From: Vibrio agarivorans
GTDB lineage: Bacteria; Pseudomonadota; Gammaproteobacteria; Enterobacterales; Vibrionaceae
Length of the DNA stretch: 64,000 nucleotides
Assembly (NCBI RefSeq): GCF_030409635.1
Contig: NZ_JAUFQF010000001.1
Coordinates: 806,001-870,000, forward strand
Direction: 5' to 3'
The position numbers were made by a program, and so were the translations under genes. Under the pieces are notes generated by a model. It worked only from the letters and a program-made list of their open reading frames with translations, searched no databases and was not told where the DNA came from. Position 1 is the stretch's first letter. Each line of letters starts with the position of its first letter. Below are positions 18,156 through 26,354 of this stretch, in pieces.

Positions 18156-18794
18156 TTACTTCGGCTTATTAAATACAATCTTTCCGCAGTCCTCTGAACC
18201 TTTCAATCCAGCTGCGTTCGCTTCATCTGTATCTAAGTGCATTTCGAGCACTAACGAAGGATCGACTCGAACAATAACGTCTTTAAACAACACTGCTCTT
18301 TCCGGCTCACCAGCCATCACATCCACCGTTTGCAAATCCTCTAAACCAAAAAGCAAAGCATCAAGACTGTTCATGTGAATATGGCGCTTAGCGATAATCA
18401 CGCCTTTAGTTAGATTCACCGTCCCAAACTCACTAATGATTTCAATCCCCGGTGTCCCCTCCAAATCACCTGACATTCGAACAGGCGCTCTTATCCCTAG
18501 CTCTCGCGCTTGAGTGGCTGAAACTTCTACCTGACTATAAGAGCGCAGCGGTCCAAGAATACGTACCTTTTCGATTTGACCTTTTGGCCCTTTTAAAGTC
18601 ACTGTTTGAGTCGCTGCAAAATGTCCTGGCTGCATTAAAGACTTTGCTACACCAATCTGTTGACCCGGAAATAGTTGAGCAAAGTCAGACTGAGACAGAT
18701 GAACATGGCGGTTAGAGATACCAATAGGAATATCACGATGGCGCAGGCTGTCTACAACCTGCGCAGTAATCTGCTCAACGTCTATCGTGCTCAT
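18156..18794 (-). CDS. pduL: Phosphate propanoyltransferase
   Basis: 212 residues. Two zinc-binding clusters of the PduL fold are visible: NRHVHL (H30, H32) and KRHIHM (H138, H140), plus the conserved GPLRSYSQVEVS. It converts propionyl-CoA and phosphate into propionyl-phosphate, recycling CoA within the shell. Residues 4-18 (IDVEQITAQVVDSLR) look like a short amphipathic targeting helix. Its start overlaps the stop of the upstream BMC-H gene by four bases. Confidence 0.95.
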   Translation of the reverse strand: MSTIDVEQITAQVVDSLRHRDIPIGISNRHVHLSQSDFAQLFPGQQIGVAKSLMQPGHFAATQTVTLKGPKGQIEKVRILGPLRSYSQVEVSATQARELGIRAPVRMSGDLEGTPGIEIISEFGTVNLTKGVIIAKRHIHMNSLDALLFGLEDLQTVDVMAGEPERAVLFKDVIVRVDPSLVLEMHLDTDEANAAGLKGSEDCGKIVFNKPK

Positions 18795-19270
18795 GCTTTA
18801 CTACCTTCTTTATCTTCTATTTCAGCGACCGATTCTGAAGACGAACTGGTGGTTTTCTTTGGTCTAGACTTAGCAGTTGTTGTTGGTTTGGCTGCTTGAG
18901 CTTTTGTTGAAGTACCACTTTGTGCCGCTGAGGTTTTAGGCTTAGTTGTTGTGCGAATTGGCTTTTTAGTATTCGCAGCAGGAGCTTCATAAACTTTCAG
19001 TGGATTCCATAACGAACCTAACCCGTCTGCTGGACGAGCAATCACTTTGTGGCTTACCAAACCTTGTTGCCGCTGCGCCAGTGCTACACCTGATTCTACT
19101 GCCGCTGTCACTGAGCCAACATCACCTGATATTTTTATCAAAATCCAGCCAGACCCATTAGTTCTTTCCAATCCCAGGATTTCAATATTGGCAGACTTAG
19201 CCATAACATCCGCAACTGTGACTGCTAATGCAAGGCCTGCAACTTCAACCATTCCAAATGAGTTTTTCAT
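18791..19270 (-). CDS. BMC-H shell protein with long Lys/Thr/Ser-rich C-terminal tail
   Basis: 159 residues: one standard BMC-H domain (about 1-88, MVEVAGLALAVTVADVMAKSANI... HKVIARP), then about 70 residues rich in K, T, S, A and P that end in an acidic patch (SVAEIEDKEG). The tail looks disordered. PduK also has an extension on a BMC domain, but its tail carries an Fe-S cysteine motif that is absent here, so I give no symbol. The tail could lie inside the lumen as a scaffold or outside. It starts the second half of the operon, 85 bp after the channel gene. Confidence 0.85.
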   Translation of the reverse strand: MKNSFGMVEVAGLALAVTVADVMAKSANIEILGLERTNGSGWILIKISGDVGSVTAAVESGVALAQRQQGLVSHKVIARPADGLGSLWNPLKVYEAPAANTKKPIRTTTKPKTSAAQSGTSTKAQAAKPTTTAKSRPKKTTSSSSESVAEIEDKEGSKA

Positions 19271-19317
19271 TGTGTTTACCTATTACTTGTTTATTTTTCA
19301 TCGAGCAGTGGGGTCAG

Positions 19318-19344
19318 GTTGGGTAGGAATACCGCCTACCCAAC
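19318..19344 (-). other. Intercistronic hairpin between channel gene and tailed BMC-H gene
   Basis: A perfect 10-bp inverted repeat, GTTGGGTAGG/CCTACCCAAC, with a 7-base loop. There is no T-run after it on the minus strand, so it is not a standard terminator. It may set mRNA processing or stability between the dehydratase half and the shell half of the operon. Confidence 0.6.
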
Positions 19345-19355
19345 ACAGTGCTTTT

Positions 19356-20183
19356 TTATGCTGTATCGACTTGTTCATTGTCTGATACAGGAGTGTCGTC
19401 TGTTTTTTCTGCAGGTTTGCAGGAATACAATGCTGCACCAGCACAGGCACCAAGGATTGGAGCGACGATTGGGATGATGAAATATGGAATAGCATGACCG
19501 CCCGTAAAGGCAATCCCACCCCAACCACTCATTGCGGTGAATACCTTTGGACCAAGGTCACGTGCTGGATTCATAGCAAACCCGGTTAAAGGTGCAGTTG
19601 CGGCTCCAATAACAGCGACCAACAAGCCAATAAGCAACGGGGCTAATGGCCCTCGAGGTAAACCATTTCCATCATCAGTGAGTGCCATAATCAACAGCAT
19701 CAATATTGCAGTGATAACAAACTCAACGATGGCTGCTTGGAAGATACTGATATCAGCATGAGGATAAGTACTGAAAAGACTCGCCAGGCCCAAACTCTCT
19801 TGACTGCCTCGAGTAATCCCATTGGCCATTTCGTAGACATCAAATAGATTGTGATAGATGAGAAAAGCCAAGCCTGCTCCTGCAAACGCGCCTGCGGTTT
19901 GAGCTGCGATATAGGGCAAGACCTTTTTTTTATCAAAATTGGCAAAGCGCCAAAGAGCAATCGTAACGGCAGGGTTAAGATGTGCGCCGGAAACACCAGC
20001 ACTTAGGTATATCCCAAGCGCAAAAGCGACACCCCAGACGATACAGATTTCCCAAAGGCTGAAGTTCATACCAGCGACGACTGACGCCGCTAGGCAACTG
20101 ACGCCGAAGAAAATGACGATACCCAGCCCCAAGAACTCAGAGACACATTGGTGAAATAGTGTTTTATCTTTAAGTAGACTCAT
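19356..20183 (-). CDS. pduF: MIP-family glycerol/propanediol facilitator, PduF/GlpF-like
   Basis: 275 residues with six membrane spans and two half-helices bearing the NPA-type motifs LNPAVTIAL and MNPARDLGP, the signature of aquaglyceroporins. It lets 1,2-propanediol or glycerol cross the inner membrane, so external diol could feed the compartment, or excess diol leak out. Its place within the BMC operon, 15 bases after the activase gene, supports the diol role. The C-terminus is a short polar tail. Confidence 0.88.
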   Translation of the reverse strand: MSLLKDKTLFHQCVSEFLGLGIVIFFGVSCLAASVVAGMNFSLWEICIVWGVAFALGIYLSAGVSGAHLNPAVTIALWRFANFDKKKVLPYIAAQTAGAFAGAGLAFLIYHNLFDVYEMANGITRGSQESLGLASLFSTYPHADISIFQAAIVEFVITAILMLLIMALTDDGNGLPRGPLAPLLIGLLVAVIGAATAPLTGFAMNPARDLGPKVFTAMSGWGGIAFTGGHAIPYFIIPIVAPILGACAGAALYSCKPAEKTDDTPVSDNEQVDTA

Positions 20184-20198
20184 CTTCGTTTCCTTTAT

Positions 20199-21113
20199 TT
20201 ACCCACCAATGACACACTCGATACCAACTGATTCCACAATCTCTTTATATCTATTTACTTCTTTGTTTGGCGGGGTATTAAATCCATCGCAATAATAATC
20301 AACACCTAATAAATTATATTTACTTTGACCAAAATTATGATAAGGAAGCAAGTGCAATCTCGCTACGTTATCCATATGAGTTGCAAACATTGCGATTGCT
20401 CTAACGCTTTGCTCGTCACTATTAAAGTTCGGTATTAGTGGAACTCTGACGGAGACTTGTTTCGCTAATTTGGAGATAGTTAAAGCATTTGCAAGAACAA
20501 CATCATTTGGCAAGCCAGTATATTTTTCATGTTGAACTCGATAGAAGGTTTTAATATCAAGAAGAACCACATCCAATAAAGGGATGATTCGGTTTAATAC
20601 ATCAGTGCTCGCAATACCTGTTGTTTCCATTGCGGTGTGAAGGCCACGACTTTTCGCCTCTTTAAGTAGAGCTTCGACAAAATCTGGCTGAGCTAGCGGC
20701 TCTCCTCCCGAAAGGGTCAATCCACCATTGGAACGACGATAATGAACTTCATCTTTGCACACCTCATCAAGCACTTCTTTCACTGTCATTGTTTTACCTG
20801 ACAGCGTTAGTGCCCCTGTTGGACAGATTTCTGTGCAAGTGCCACAACCAACGCATTTTTGGTGATCAATACGACTATACCTTTCCAAGCTAATCGCTTG
20901 TTGCGGGCAAGATGCAGCGCATTTACCACAACCAATACACTTTTCTTTTTCAAAAAATACCGATGGCTTAAATTTTTGTGACTCTGGGTTACTGCACCAC
21001 TTACAAGATAAATAACACCCTTTTAGAAACACGATCGTTCTTATTCCTGGACCATCGTGTAACGAAAATTTTTGGATATTAAATACAGTACCTTGAGTGT
21101 GACTATCTAACAT
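20199..21113 (-). CDS. Glycyl-radical enzyme activase (radical SAM)
   Basis: 304 residues. The radical-SAM cluster motif CYLSCKWC (Cx3Cx2C) lies near residue 33 and is followed by a ferredoxin-like insert with two [4Fe-4S] motifs, CIGCGKCAASCP and CVGCGTCTEICP. GGLTLSGGEPLAQ binds S-adenosylmethionine. It abstracts hydrogen from the glycine of the dehydratase encoded next to it, making the stable radical under oxygen-free conditions. This architecture is shared by activases of glycerol/propanediol dehydratase and choline TMA-lyase. Confidence 0.93.
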   Translation of the reverse strand: MLDSHTQGTVFNIQKFSLHDGPGIRTIVFLKGCYLSCKWCSNPESQKFKPSVFFEKEKCIGCGKCAASCPQQAISLERYSRIDHQKCVGCGTCTEICPTGALTLSGKTMTVKEVLDEVCKDEVHYRRSNGGLTLSGGEPLAQPDFVEALLKEAKSRGLHTAMETTGIASTDVLNRIIPLLDVVLLDIKTFYRVQHEKYTGLPNDVVLANALTISKLAKQVSVRVPLIPNFNSDEQSVRAIAMFATHMDNVARLHLLPYHNFGQSKYNLLGVDYYCDGFNTPPNKEVNRYKEIVESVGIECVIGG

Positions 21114-21145
21114 AGGATAACCTTCTAGAACTTGATTTTAGACGC

Positions 21146-21190
21146 CTCCACATACAGACATATTTCGAAGCATTCAGCCTGCATGTGGAG
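21146..21190 (-). other. Intercistronic hairpin after the glycyl-radical dehydratase gene
   Basis: CTCCACAT (21146-21153) pairs with ATGTGGAG (21183-21190) around a 29-base loop that can pair further. No T-run follows. It lies in the 87-bp gap between the dehydratase and its activase, where an RNA-stability or processing element would adjust their ratio. Confidence 0.5.
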
Positions 21191-21200
21191 TATTGAGGGT

Positions 21201-23720
21201 TTAAAACATATGTTCTGTACGCTCAATAATGTCGTCTTGGATACTCTTATCCAAAGAGATGAACTGTGCACTGTAACCAGCGATACGAATCACGAGATCA
21301 CGGTAGTTGTCTGGCTCTTCCTGAGCTTTGACTAAGGTATCTCGGTTAACCACATTAAACTGTACGTGCATGCCCTTATGGTCAAAGTAACTTCGGATAA
21401 GCGCACCCATGTTGCTTAGACCTGACTCTCCCTGCAGTGCAGAGGGGTGGAACTTCTGATTGTATAAAGTACCGTTTGACGCGAGGAAGTGGTCCAATTT
21501 TGCAACAGAGTTCGTTGCTGCCGTTGGGCCACTGCGGTCCATACCACGGCTTGGAGACACGCCATCAGCCAAAGGCTCACCCGCCATACGTCCATCCGGT
21601 GTCGCACCAACAGCCGTACCCATAAGCACATTAATAGAGGCAGGATAGAGACCCGCTTGGAACGAACCTCCACGAGGGTTGGTGTATTTTTCAACCTCAC
21701 GACAATAGATAGCTGAACCCTCTCGTGTGAGCAAGTCCACTTCATCAATGTCGTTACCAAATTTAGGCGCATCAATCAACATTTGGCGCACAGAGGTTGA
21801 GTTTCTATTTTGTGTCAACGCGACAACATCACGCTTAATTGCATCTTTATTGATGAGCGAAGCTGTTGTGGTTTCGGCCAGCACTTTCTTAACGGCATCC
21901 ATAACCATGTCGTATGCTGGGTCGTCGTTAGCAGACGACACTGGTAGGCTGTCACCTTCAAAGTTACTATCAAGCGCTTGTTTCAATTGCGCCAAAGAAA
22001 GCTTACCCTCATCAAAAATGAGTTTCTTAATAGCAGCCATTGAATCACCAACGTTCGCTGCTCCAACCCCTTGCGGTCCACTAAAGTTATAGTGTGCACC
22101 ACCTTCTTGCAGTGATTTACCATCCCCTATGCAGTCATCAACCATACATGACAAGAACGGCAATGGAGCACGCTCAGCGTGTGCAATGTCTACACAGTTA
22201 TCTGCTGTGATTAAGTGGAATACGAAATATTCAGCTTGCTTGCGGTAGGCTTCCATCACAGCGTCAAAAGACTTAAATTCTGTCAATTGAGGGGTTACTG
22301 GACCTAATTGTTGACCTGATACCTGACCTCCATTAAGTGAAATTTCTAATAGCTTTCCTAAGTTGAAGAAAGCAGAGTCATGCCACCCTTCCGTCTTACC
22401 AGGGCATTGAGGCTCAACACAACCGATAATCCCATATTGGCGTGCATCTTGTAGTGTTAGACCACGGTTGACTAATGCAGTGACAATCACTTCATCGTTA
22501 TAGAACGCCGGAACACCAAGACCTAAGCGGCTTAGCTCACACGCTTTAAGTAAGAACTGATCGGGCGTTTTTGACCAAACACGTACAGAGAACGAAGGTT
22601 GAGGTAAACGAACGTGTGCTGTGGCTTCCATACACATATACGACAAGGTATTCGTCGAATCTTCACCCTTGCTATCCTGACCACCCACAATCAGGTTTTG
22701 GAACATCGGATAACCACCAAACGCATTGGTTGAAACCTCATCACGCACTTTGTTGATGTCATTCAATTTCACCCAGATACAATCAATGAGCTCTTGAGCA
22801 TCCTCTGACGAGATCTGCTTGTCCATCTCGAAGTATGGGTTCATGTATTGGTCAAAGCGCGTAGGTGAAATCGAGTGACCATTTGACTCCAAACCAATCA
22901 TTAGGTGAACAAACCAGAATGACTGACATGCTTCATAGAAATTTGTTGCGCCCTGCTCTGGCACGCGACGGCAAGTTTCAGCAATTTTTAACAGTTCGGC
23001 TTTACGAGTACCAACCGCTGATTGCGCCAACTCTTCAGCTTTAACTGCATAACGGTGAGCAAACTGAATAGCAGCATTACAAGAGATAATCACCCCTTTG
23101 TAGAACTGCTCCTGCTTAATGTAGTTAGGGTCAGTTTTGTCCGCCGCAATCATATGTTCCGCAACTTCTTTGATGATGCCTTGGTAGCCAACTTTCAGTA
23201 CCTTGGCATAGTCGACAGAAATATGACCAACACCATTCATGTAGTAGTTGCCGACGGTGAATACACCTGCATCCATACATGCCTGAGTTTCATTAGACAT
23301 ATAAGATGTGGCTAATTCACTCGTTGTTTTTCCTTGCCAGTAGGGGAAAACCTCACGAAGTTGCTGTTTTGACTGCTCCGAAATTTGGAAAGAGTCACCA
23401 CTGCGCTGACCAACACGCTCAAATTCATCTTGAATCCATGTATTGGAAAACTCGGGATAGATCTGCGAAGAACGTGGCTCGATGGTTGCACTGCCGACCA
23501 CTAGTTCACCATCACGGATCACAACAGGTAGCTCTAATAAAATACGCTCGAATGCCTTAGCACGGCGAATGATCGCTGGTTGACCTTCCGTTTCTTTATA
23601 TGAAGCAGTAATCGACATTGCTCGTGCGGTTTCAATACATGGTACCGCATCTAAAATTTGATTTCGTAGTGACTCTACACGGTTGGTAGGCTCACTAAAT
23701 CCTTGGGATACAGGTTTCAT
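21201..23720 (-). CDS. B12-independent glycyl-radical 1,2-propanediol (glycerol) dehydratase with internal insertion
   Basis: 839 residues. It closely resembles Clostridium butyricum DhaB1 (787 aa) from end to end. The active site is present: H166, H282, S283, thiyl C434 and E436 in GCVEP, D448, and the radical glycine G815 in RIAGYSAQF. It dehydrates 1,2-propanediol to propionaldehyde without cobalamin. Against DhaB1 as I recall it, an extra stretch of about 50 residues (about 589-640) contains an amphipathic helix AYDMVMDAVKKVLAE, like a shell-targeting peptide placed inside the protein. Glycerol activity is possible. Neighbouring pduP, L and Q fit the diol role. Confidence 0.92.
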   Translation of the reverse strand: MKPVSQGFSEPTNRVESLRNQILDAVPCIETARAMSITASYKETEGQPAIIRRAKAFERILLELPVVIRDGELVVGSATIEPRSSQIYPEFSNTWIQDEFERVGQRSGDSFQISEQSKQQLREVFPYWQGKTTSELATSYMSNETQACMDAGVFTVGNYYMNGVGHISVDYAKVLKVGYQGIIKEVAEHMIAADKTDPNYIKQEQFYKGVIISCNAAIQFAHRYAVKAEELAQSAVGTRKAELLKIAETCRRVPEQGATNFYEACQSFWFVHLMIGLESNGHSISPTRFDQYMNPYFEMDKQISSEDAQELIDCIWVKLNDINKVRDEVSTNAFGGYPMFQNLIVGGQDSKGEDSTNTLSYMCMEATAHVRLPQPSFSVRVWSKTPDQFLLKACELSRLGLGVPAFYNDEVIVTALVNRGLTLQDARQYGIIGCVEPQCPGKTEGWHDSAFFNLGKLLEISLNGGQVSGQQLGPVTPQLTEFKSFDAVMEAYRKQAEYFVFHLITADNCVDIAHAERAPLPFLSCMVDDCIGDGKSLQEGGAHYNFSGPQGVGAANVGDSMAAIKKLIFDEGKLSLAQLKQALDSNFEGDSLPVSSANDDPAYDMVMDAVKKVLAETTTASLINKDAIKRDVVALTQNRNSTSVRQMLIDAPKFGNDIDEVDLLTREGSAIYCREVEKYTNPRGGSFQAGLYPASINVLMGTAVGATPDGRMAGEPLADGVSPSRGMDRSGPTAATNSVAKLDHFLASNGTLYNQKFHPSALQGESGLSNMGALIRSYFDHKGMHVQFNVVNRDTLVKAQEEPDNYRDLVIRIAGYSAQFISLDKSIQDDIIERTEHMF

Positions 23721-23740
23721 TGTTTTTATCCTTCTACGGC

Positions 23741-24571
23741 CTAGATATAAGGTTTCGTCGCTGATGGGGCTGGGCCTGCCATGGTTTCAAGCAAACTCAC
23801 ACCGGTGTCTCTCGCGGTTGAAACCGCTTGTCGCACCGCTCCAGAGTCACCGGAGATAACCAAAATAGCTTCATTAGAGAAGCTTGTGCCGTTCGAAGGT
23901 GAGCTGTACGCTACGGTGTTGACATTGGCCGCTTTCAAGGCACTGTCTGCCATCAACACACCAATTGATGCTGGAGCACCAACGATGACACCGCAAGCAC
24001 GACCTAAAGGTGCACCAAACGCTTTCTCTAACGCATAACTGGCACGAGCACTGTATTGAAGTTCGATATGCCCAGCATCATTGGCATAAACATCACCAAA
24101 TGTTCTATCCAACTGGCTTAATGCAACCTCTACCGCTCGCTTGACATCAGAGACATCAGAGCCACCAAAAATAATCAGTGAACCGTGACCTGCTCCACCC
24201 TTGGTATCGCGAGCTAGCTCGATTTTTACCACTTCTGTATTGGTTGCTTTTACCGCTTCATCTGCAGCTAGAATATGAGGTCCAGCACCTGTTCGAGCAC
24301 CTAAAATGCCAATTGAGCGATATTTCTTATCGAGATCCATCACGTCTAAAAGCTGGTTGTCGACATTAGCAATCACAAGTCCAATGGTGTCGCCAATCGC
24401 TGTACCTACAAACTCTGTCATCGCACTTTTTTTTGTGCCTCTGGAATAGCCTGGAACAACATCCGGAACAACGTTGGCCGTTTCGACCGGAACCATCACC
24501 GTTTCCCCGTGTTCACCAACTTTCTCCAACACATCAGAGATAATTTGATCTACTGTCGTAATTGTCGTCAT
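23741..24571 (-). CDS. pduB: BMC trimer shell protein, PduB-like
   Basis: 276 residues: an N-terminal extension of about 40-50 residues, then two BMC domains. The extension in PduB proteins helps bind the enzyme core to the shell. Family marks include the start of the first domain FVGTAIGDTIGLVIANVD and GRACGVIVGAPASIGVLMAD in the second. It is a major shell component with a pore suited to small metabolites. It lies directly before the dehydratase gene (20 bp) and after pduA (12 bp). Confidence 0.9.
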   Translation of the reverse strand: MTTITTVDQIISDVLEKVGEHGETVMVPVETANVVPDVVPGYSRGTKKSAMTEFVGTAIGDTIGLVIANVDNQLLDVMDLDKKYRSIGILGARTGAGPHILAADEAVKATNTEVVKIELARDTKGGAGHGSLIIFGGSDVSDVKRAVEVALSQLDRTFGDVYANDAGHIELQYSARASYALEKAFGAPLGRACGVIVGAPASIGVLMADSALKAANVNTVAYSSPSNGTSFSNEAILVISGDSGAVRQAVSTARDTGVSLLETMAGPAPSATKPYI

Positions 24572-24583
24572 AGCGCATCTTCC

Positions 24584-24877
24584 TTAAGCAACGGTTGCAG
24601 GAAGAGCAGCAGGTAAAACAGCTTCAACATCAGTATGTGGACGAGGAATAACGTGAGTAGCAATCACCTCACCAACATTACTCGCAGCACAAGCACCTGC
24701 ATCGGTTGCGGCTTTAACAGCGCCAACATCACCACGCACAACCACAGTAATTAATCCTGAACCGATTTTTTCGTATCCAACTAATTGAACATTTGCTGAT
24801 TTGACCATTGTGTCAGCTGCTTCAATTGCTGCTGTCAAACCACGTGTTTCTACCATTCCTAACGCTTCTTGTTGCAT
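24584..24877 (-). CDS. pduA: BMC-H hexameric shell protein, PduA/PduJ-like
   Basis: 97 residues. The entire protein is a BMC-H domain: [27 protein letters not shown], then the pore loop KIGSGLITV and the ending [15 protein letters not shown]. The K-I-G-S-G pore region matches PduA/J types that conduct propanediol. It should be the most abundant shell protein. ATG 24877 is chosen because GAGGTG lies 6 bases before it; an in-frame GTG at 24886 overlaps that site. It is the first gene of the operon, facing the divergent regulator. Confidence 0.93.
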   Translation of the reverse strand: MQQEALGMVETRGLTAAIEAADTMVKSANVQLVGYEKIGSGLITVVVRGDVGAVKAATDAGACAASNVGEVIATHVIPRPHTDVEAVLPAALPATVA

Positions 24878-25429
24878 GAAATTCACCTCGTCTCAGTAAT
24901 TAATAAACAGCTTTATATCAATAACCAAGCTTGCTCTAGAACGCATGAAATAATAGAACCATCATCAATAGAGTTATTTCATAGCAATGTCAGGACCGAC
25001 ATAACCTTTCGCTTGGTTAGAGGTAATATTAGCGATAACCAATCAAACAATGTTGCTCTCCCCACAAAATAAAAAACAATAATCTATTGTTAATGAGCAA
25101 TTATTTTTCATTTACAAAGCACCTACACCGTCCGACATGGCGTTATTGATAGCAATTTATTGCCAATCTAAATATCTTAAAAACATCTACTATGTTAATT
25201 AGATCAAATTTAAAATCAATTAGGAAACGTTTGTTAATATTTTCATCTGGAAAATAAAACTTCATTGCTATAGAAAAGCAATAAAGTTATATAGTATCAA
25301 TGGTGATAACAGATTTATTGTCATCACGATTTAAAGATGAGTCACAAGTCAAACATTTCAATCAATGTCAGTGTTAAAGTTTCTTGGGCCTATCACAGCT
25401 CCAAACAAACATGTACTAAGGAGAACAAG
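24878..25429. promoter_or_regulatory. Divergent promoter region of the BMC operon and PocR-type regulator
   Basis: About 550 bp with no gene, very AT-rich, between the starts of pduA (-) and the regulator (+). It should hold both promoters and the regulator's binding sites. I could not fix a clear FNR or CRP box; TTGATAGCAATTTA near 25146 is only a half match to the FNR palindrome. The in-frame extension of the regulator at 25337 is read as leader. Confidence 0.5.
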
Positions 25430-26311
25430 ATGATATCGAGTGATGCAATCAAAGAGATCGCTTATGACTTTGCTATGGCTACTGGGTTTGCAGTGCTTGT
25501 CGTCGATCTTGATGGGAACGAGATATCACCACGATTCAACTTTACGCCTTTATGTAAGCATGTAAGAACGAAAGATGCACTGTTTGAGATTTGCAAACGA
25601 TGTGACAGAGTGGGAGGACTCACCGCGCTGCAACAAAAAGAAACGACATTCTATCGATGCCACATGGGGTTAGTGGACTTTTCAATTCCCTTGATTGTTG
25701 GAGGTAGCCTACTCGGTTTTGTGCAATGCGGACAAGCGAAAATCGCTGACGCACAGCAGATTCCGGTCATCACTCAACATAAACACGACTGGCAACACAG
25801 CAACGAGATCCAGCGTATGTACGATGACCTACCTAACGTTCGTTTACAAAAGATGCAGTCATCATCTAGCATTTTAAAAGCACTAATTGATAATTACCTT
25901 CCCAGTAAACTTATCACCGATCCTGAACTTGCCAGTAGCGAAGCCTCCATTGCTCGTCCGTCATCAAAAAACCAATTGCGTATAGAGCAATCCATTGAAT
26001 TTATTGAAAGAAACTTGTCAGCACCACTCACTCTAGATTGTGTCGCTCACCATGTTGACTTGAGCCCATTCTATTTTAGCCGTTTGTTTAAGGACCACCT
26101 TCAGGTTGGTTTTAACCACTACCTCAATAAGCAGAGAATCTCAAAATCGAAGCAACTACTCGCCAACAACAACAAGCCTATCAGTGACATTGCACGAAGT
26201 GTTGGTTTTAACAACACCAGTTACTTTATTCGCCAGTTTAAGAAGCAGTGTGAACTAACACCTTTAGAATTTAGGCACAACAACTCAACGCTTCCTTCAA
26301 AGATTTTTTAG
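25430..26311 (+). CDS. pocR: AraC-family activator with PocR sensor domain
   Basis: 293 residues. The N-terminal 150 residues form a PocR domain: YDFAMATGFAVLVVDLDG, then cysteines in PLCKHV, EICKRCDRV and YRCHMG, and FSIPLIVGGSLLGFVQCGQ. The C-terminus (about 195-290) is an AraC double helix-turn-helix (LSPFYFSRLFKDH, IARSVGFNNTSYFIRQFKK). PocR of Salmonella activates pdu and cob genes in response to 1,2-propanediol. Its position, divergent from the BMC operon, argues for the same job here. ATG 25430 has AAGGAG 8 bases before it; the upstream ATG 25337 has none. Confidence 0.9.
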   Translation: MISSDAIKEIAYDFAMATGFAVLVVDLDGNEISPRFNFTPLCKHVRTKDALFEICKRCDRVGGLTALQQKETTFYRCHMGLVDFSIPLIVGGSLLGFVQCGQAKIADAQQIPVITQHKHDWQHSNEIQRMYDDLPNVRLQKMQSSSSILKALIDNYLPSKLITDPELASSEASIARPSSKNQLRIEQSIEFIERNLSAPLTLDCVAHHVDLSPFYFSRLFKDHLQVGFNHYLNKQRISKSKQLLANNNKPISDIARSVGFNNTSYFIRQFKKQCELTPLEFRHNNSTLPSKIF

Positions 26312-26344
26312 TCTATCTCCATCAAGTTAATCATCACACACCAC

Positions 26345-26354
26345 GCTAAGCACC
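26345..26354 (+). repeat. Target-site duplication, left copy
   Basis: GCTAAGCACC directly precedes the left end of the ISAs1 element and is repeated exactly after its right end (27578-27587). Confidence 0.9.

Noticed and set aside
25140..25180. FNR box in front of the BMC operon
   Set aside because: Only the half TTGAT is present; the second half does not match, so oxygen control by FNR cannot be claimed.
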